DNA of 64,000 nucleotides from Streptomyces lavendulae subsp. lavendulae. GTDB taxonomy: Bacteria; Actinomycetota; Actinomycetes; Streptomycetales; Streptomycetaceae. The position numbers and the translations under genes are program-made. The notes under the pieces were generated by a model that saw only the letters and a list, made by a program, of their open reading frames with translations, had not been told where the DNA came from and did no database searches. The number at the start of each line of letters is the position of its first letter. Within the stretch, counting starts at the first letter, position 1. The stretch lies in the NCBI RefSeq assembly GCF_002803845.1, contig NZ_CP024985.1, positions 8,567,501 to 8,631,500 of the forward strand, read 5' to 3'. Of the stretch, positions 63,213-64,000 are shown piece by piece.

Positions 63213-63461
63213 CACCAGTTCACCCGGGGTCTGACAGTGAGGATGTCCTTGGCGTCGTTCGGGGGTCTGACTCTGGGTCTGACTGACGTTTCGGCTGTCC
63301 GTCTGTTGAATTGTCGGCCGCCGAACGACGCCACCGCGTGTGCTCGCGGGTGTCCGTGACCTCGTAGGAGCTTGGCCACCAGCCTCATCACTGTCTTGTC
63401 CGTCAGCCTGGGCAGCACACGCTGCTCCGGTACCCATACGGAAGGACGGCAGAGCCGAGCA
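63213..63461. other. Non-coding flank of the second IS110 element
   Basis: About 250 bp between array 2 and the next transposase with no gene. CTGACAGTGAGG, GGGGGTCTGACTC and GGGTCTGACTGACG are short related stretches at 63228-63290. It probably contains the upstream end and bridge-RNA region of the IS110 at 63462. Confidence 0.4.
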
Positions 63462-64000
63462 TGACAGCGCCCGAGATAGCGGTGATCGGCGGAATCGACA
63501 CCCATACGGACGTCCACCAGGCCGCAGTGATCGACTCGATTGGCCGCCACCTGGACACGCAGCCGTTCGAGACGAACTCGGCCGGCTACGAGCAGCTGCT
63601 GGCCTGGCTGCGTGCCCAGGGCGACGTCATCGCGGTCGGGATGGAGGGCACAGGGGGCCTACGGCGCCGAACTCGCCCGGTTCCTCACCGCCAGCGGCAT
63701 CACGGTCGTCGAGGTCGACCGCCCGGACCGAAAGGCCAGGCGGGCCCGCGGCAAGTCCGATCCGATCGACGCCTACGCGGCGGCCACCGCCGTCCTGTCC
63801 GGTCGCGCGAGCGGAACACCCAAGAGCCGGAACGGGATCGTGGAAGCGATCCGCGCTCTGCGTGTGGTCCGCAAGAGCGCCGTCAAGGCACGGACGCAGA
63901 CCATCAACCAGATCCGCTCTCTGATGGTCACCGCTCCCTCCGCCCTGCGGGACAAGCTTCGGGGACTGCCCACCGGCCTGCTGATCGACACCCTCGCCCG
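63462..64000 (+). pseudogene. IS110-family transposase, frameshifted and cut by the window edge
   Basis: ATG 63462 starts APEIAVIGGIDTHTDVHQAA, then GYEQLLAWLRAQGDVIAVGM and EGTGG. One surplus G in the run at 63653-63657 shifts the frame, which continues correctly as AYGAELARFLTASGITVVEV, then KARRARGKSDPIDAYAAATA (DEDD motif) and SLMVTAPSALRDKLRGLPTG to the edge. It differs from the IS110 at 59968. It is inactive unless the extra G is a sequencing error. Confidence 0.85.

Noticed and set aside
1..64000. tRNA or rRNA genes and riboswitches
   Set aside because: I looked for cloverleaf ends (CCA-type acceptor, GGTTCGAATC loops) and known leader motifs and found none I could support by eye.

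Overview
The window is high-GC DNA with codon use, small-protein families and mobile elements typical of Streptomyces or a close actinobacterial relative. Examples are DUF397 paired with an XRE regulator, a mycosin-like protease, DUF6233, Replic_Relax, a DUF574-type methyltransferase, and a mycofactocin-type SDR. It reads as an accessory region such as a chromosome arm, plasmid or integrative element: many broken genes, at least seven insertion-sequence traces, and short gene islands in alternating orientation. No rRNA or tRNA gene was recognised.

Region 1 (1-6.7 kb, + strand) is the edge of a natural-product gene cluster, probably nonribosomal-peptide related. A thioesterase-like C-terminus enters from the left. 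It is followed by tightly coupled genes for a BBE-type FAD oxidoreductase, an asparaginyl/aspartyl-tRNA synthetase paralogue without an anticodon-binding domain, an MFS exporter, a cytochrome P450 with a degenerate ExxR motif, a type II thioesterase and an SDR. Region 2 (6.7-25.5 kb) is a mobile-element graveyard: transposase halves in opposite orientation, an IS630 element whose end recurs inverted around an unknown two-gene module, ICE-like small genes, a mycosin-like protease with one in-frame stop, integrase-like genes, and an IS carrying a passenger gene with a truncated inverted sister copy. It ends with a replication-relaxation protein followed by 21-bp repeats.

Region 3 (25.5-38.5 kb) holds unknown beta-rich proteins and two NTPase systems. 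The first is an operon of a P-loop NTPase with a small partner; both carry the same NSQIVV motif, which recalls bacterial NLR/amyloid-type immune signalling. The second is an HTH/NB-ARC/TPR protein with nine near-identical 42-residue repeats. Region 4 (38.5-50.2 kb) has an IS5-type element with a 3-bp target duplication, remnants of a PCMT-like methyltransferase, a sigma-like protein, a SAM methyltransferase, an XRE/DUF397 pair, and a minus-strand cluster of two small-molecule kinases, a HemC paralogue and a PIG-L deacetylase. Several of these genes carry single frameshifts.

Region 5 (50.2-64 kb) is a type I-C CRISPR-Cas locus with cas3, cas5, cas8c and cas7 but no visible cas4, cas1 or cas2. 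It has two arrays (about 43 and 21 repeats by eye). Repeats are near-perfect next to cas3 and become strongly divergent away from it, yet keep the hairpin and the 3' end. The arrays share spacers and are separated by an IS110 element; a second IS110 copy lies beyond array 2. The picture is an interference module with a static, decaying memory enlarged by segmental duplication rather than new spacer capture.

Assignments come from reading motifs and family resemblance, without database searches. The number of single-base lesions leaves open that some are sequencing or assembly errors.
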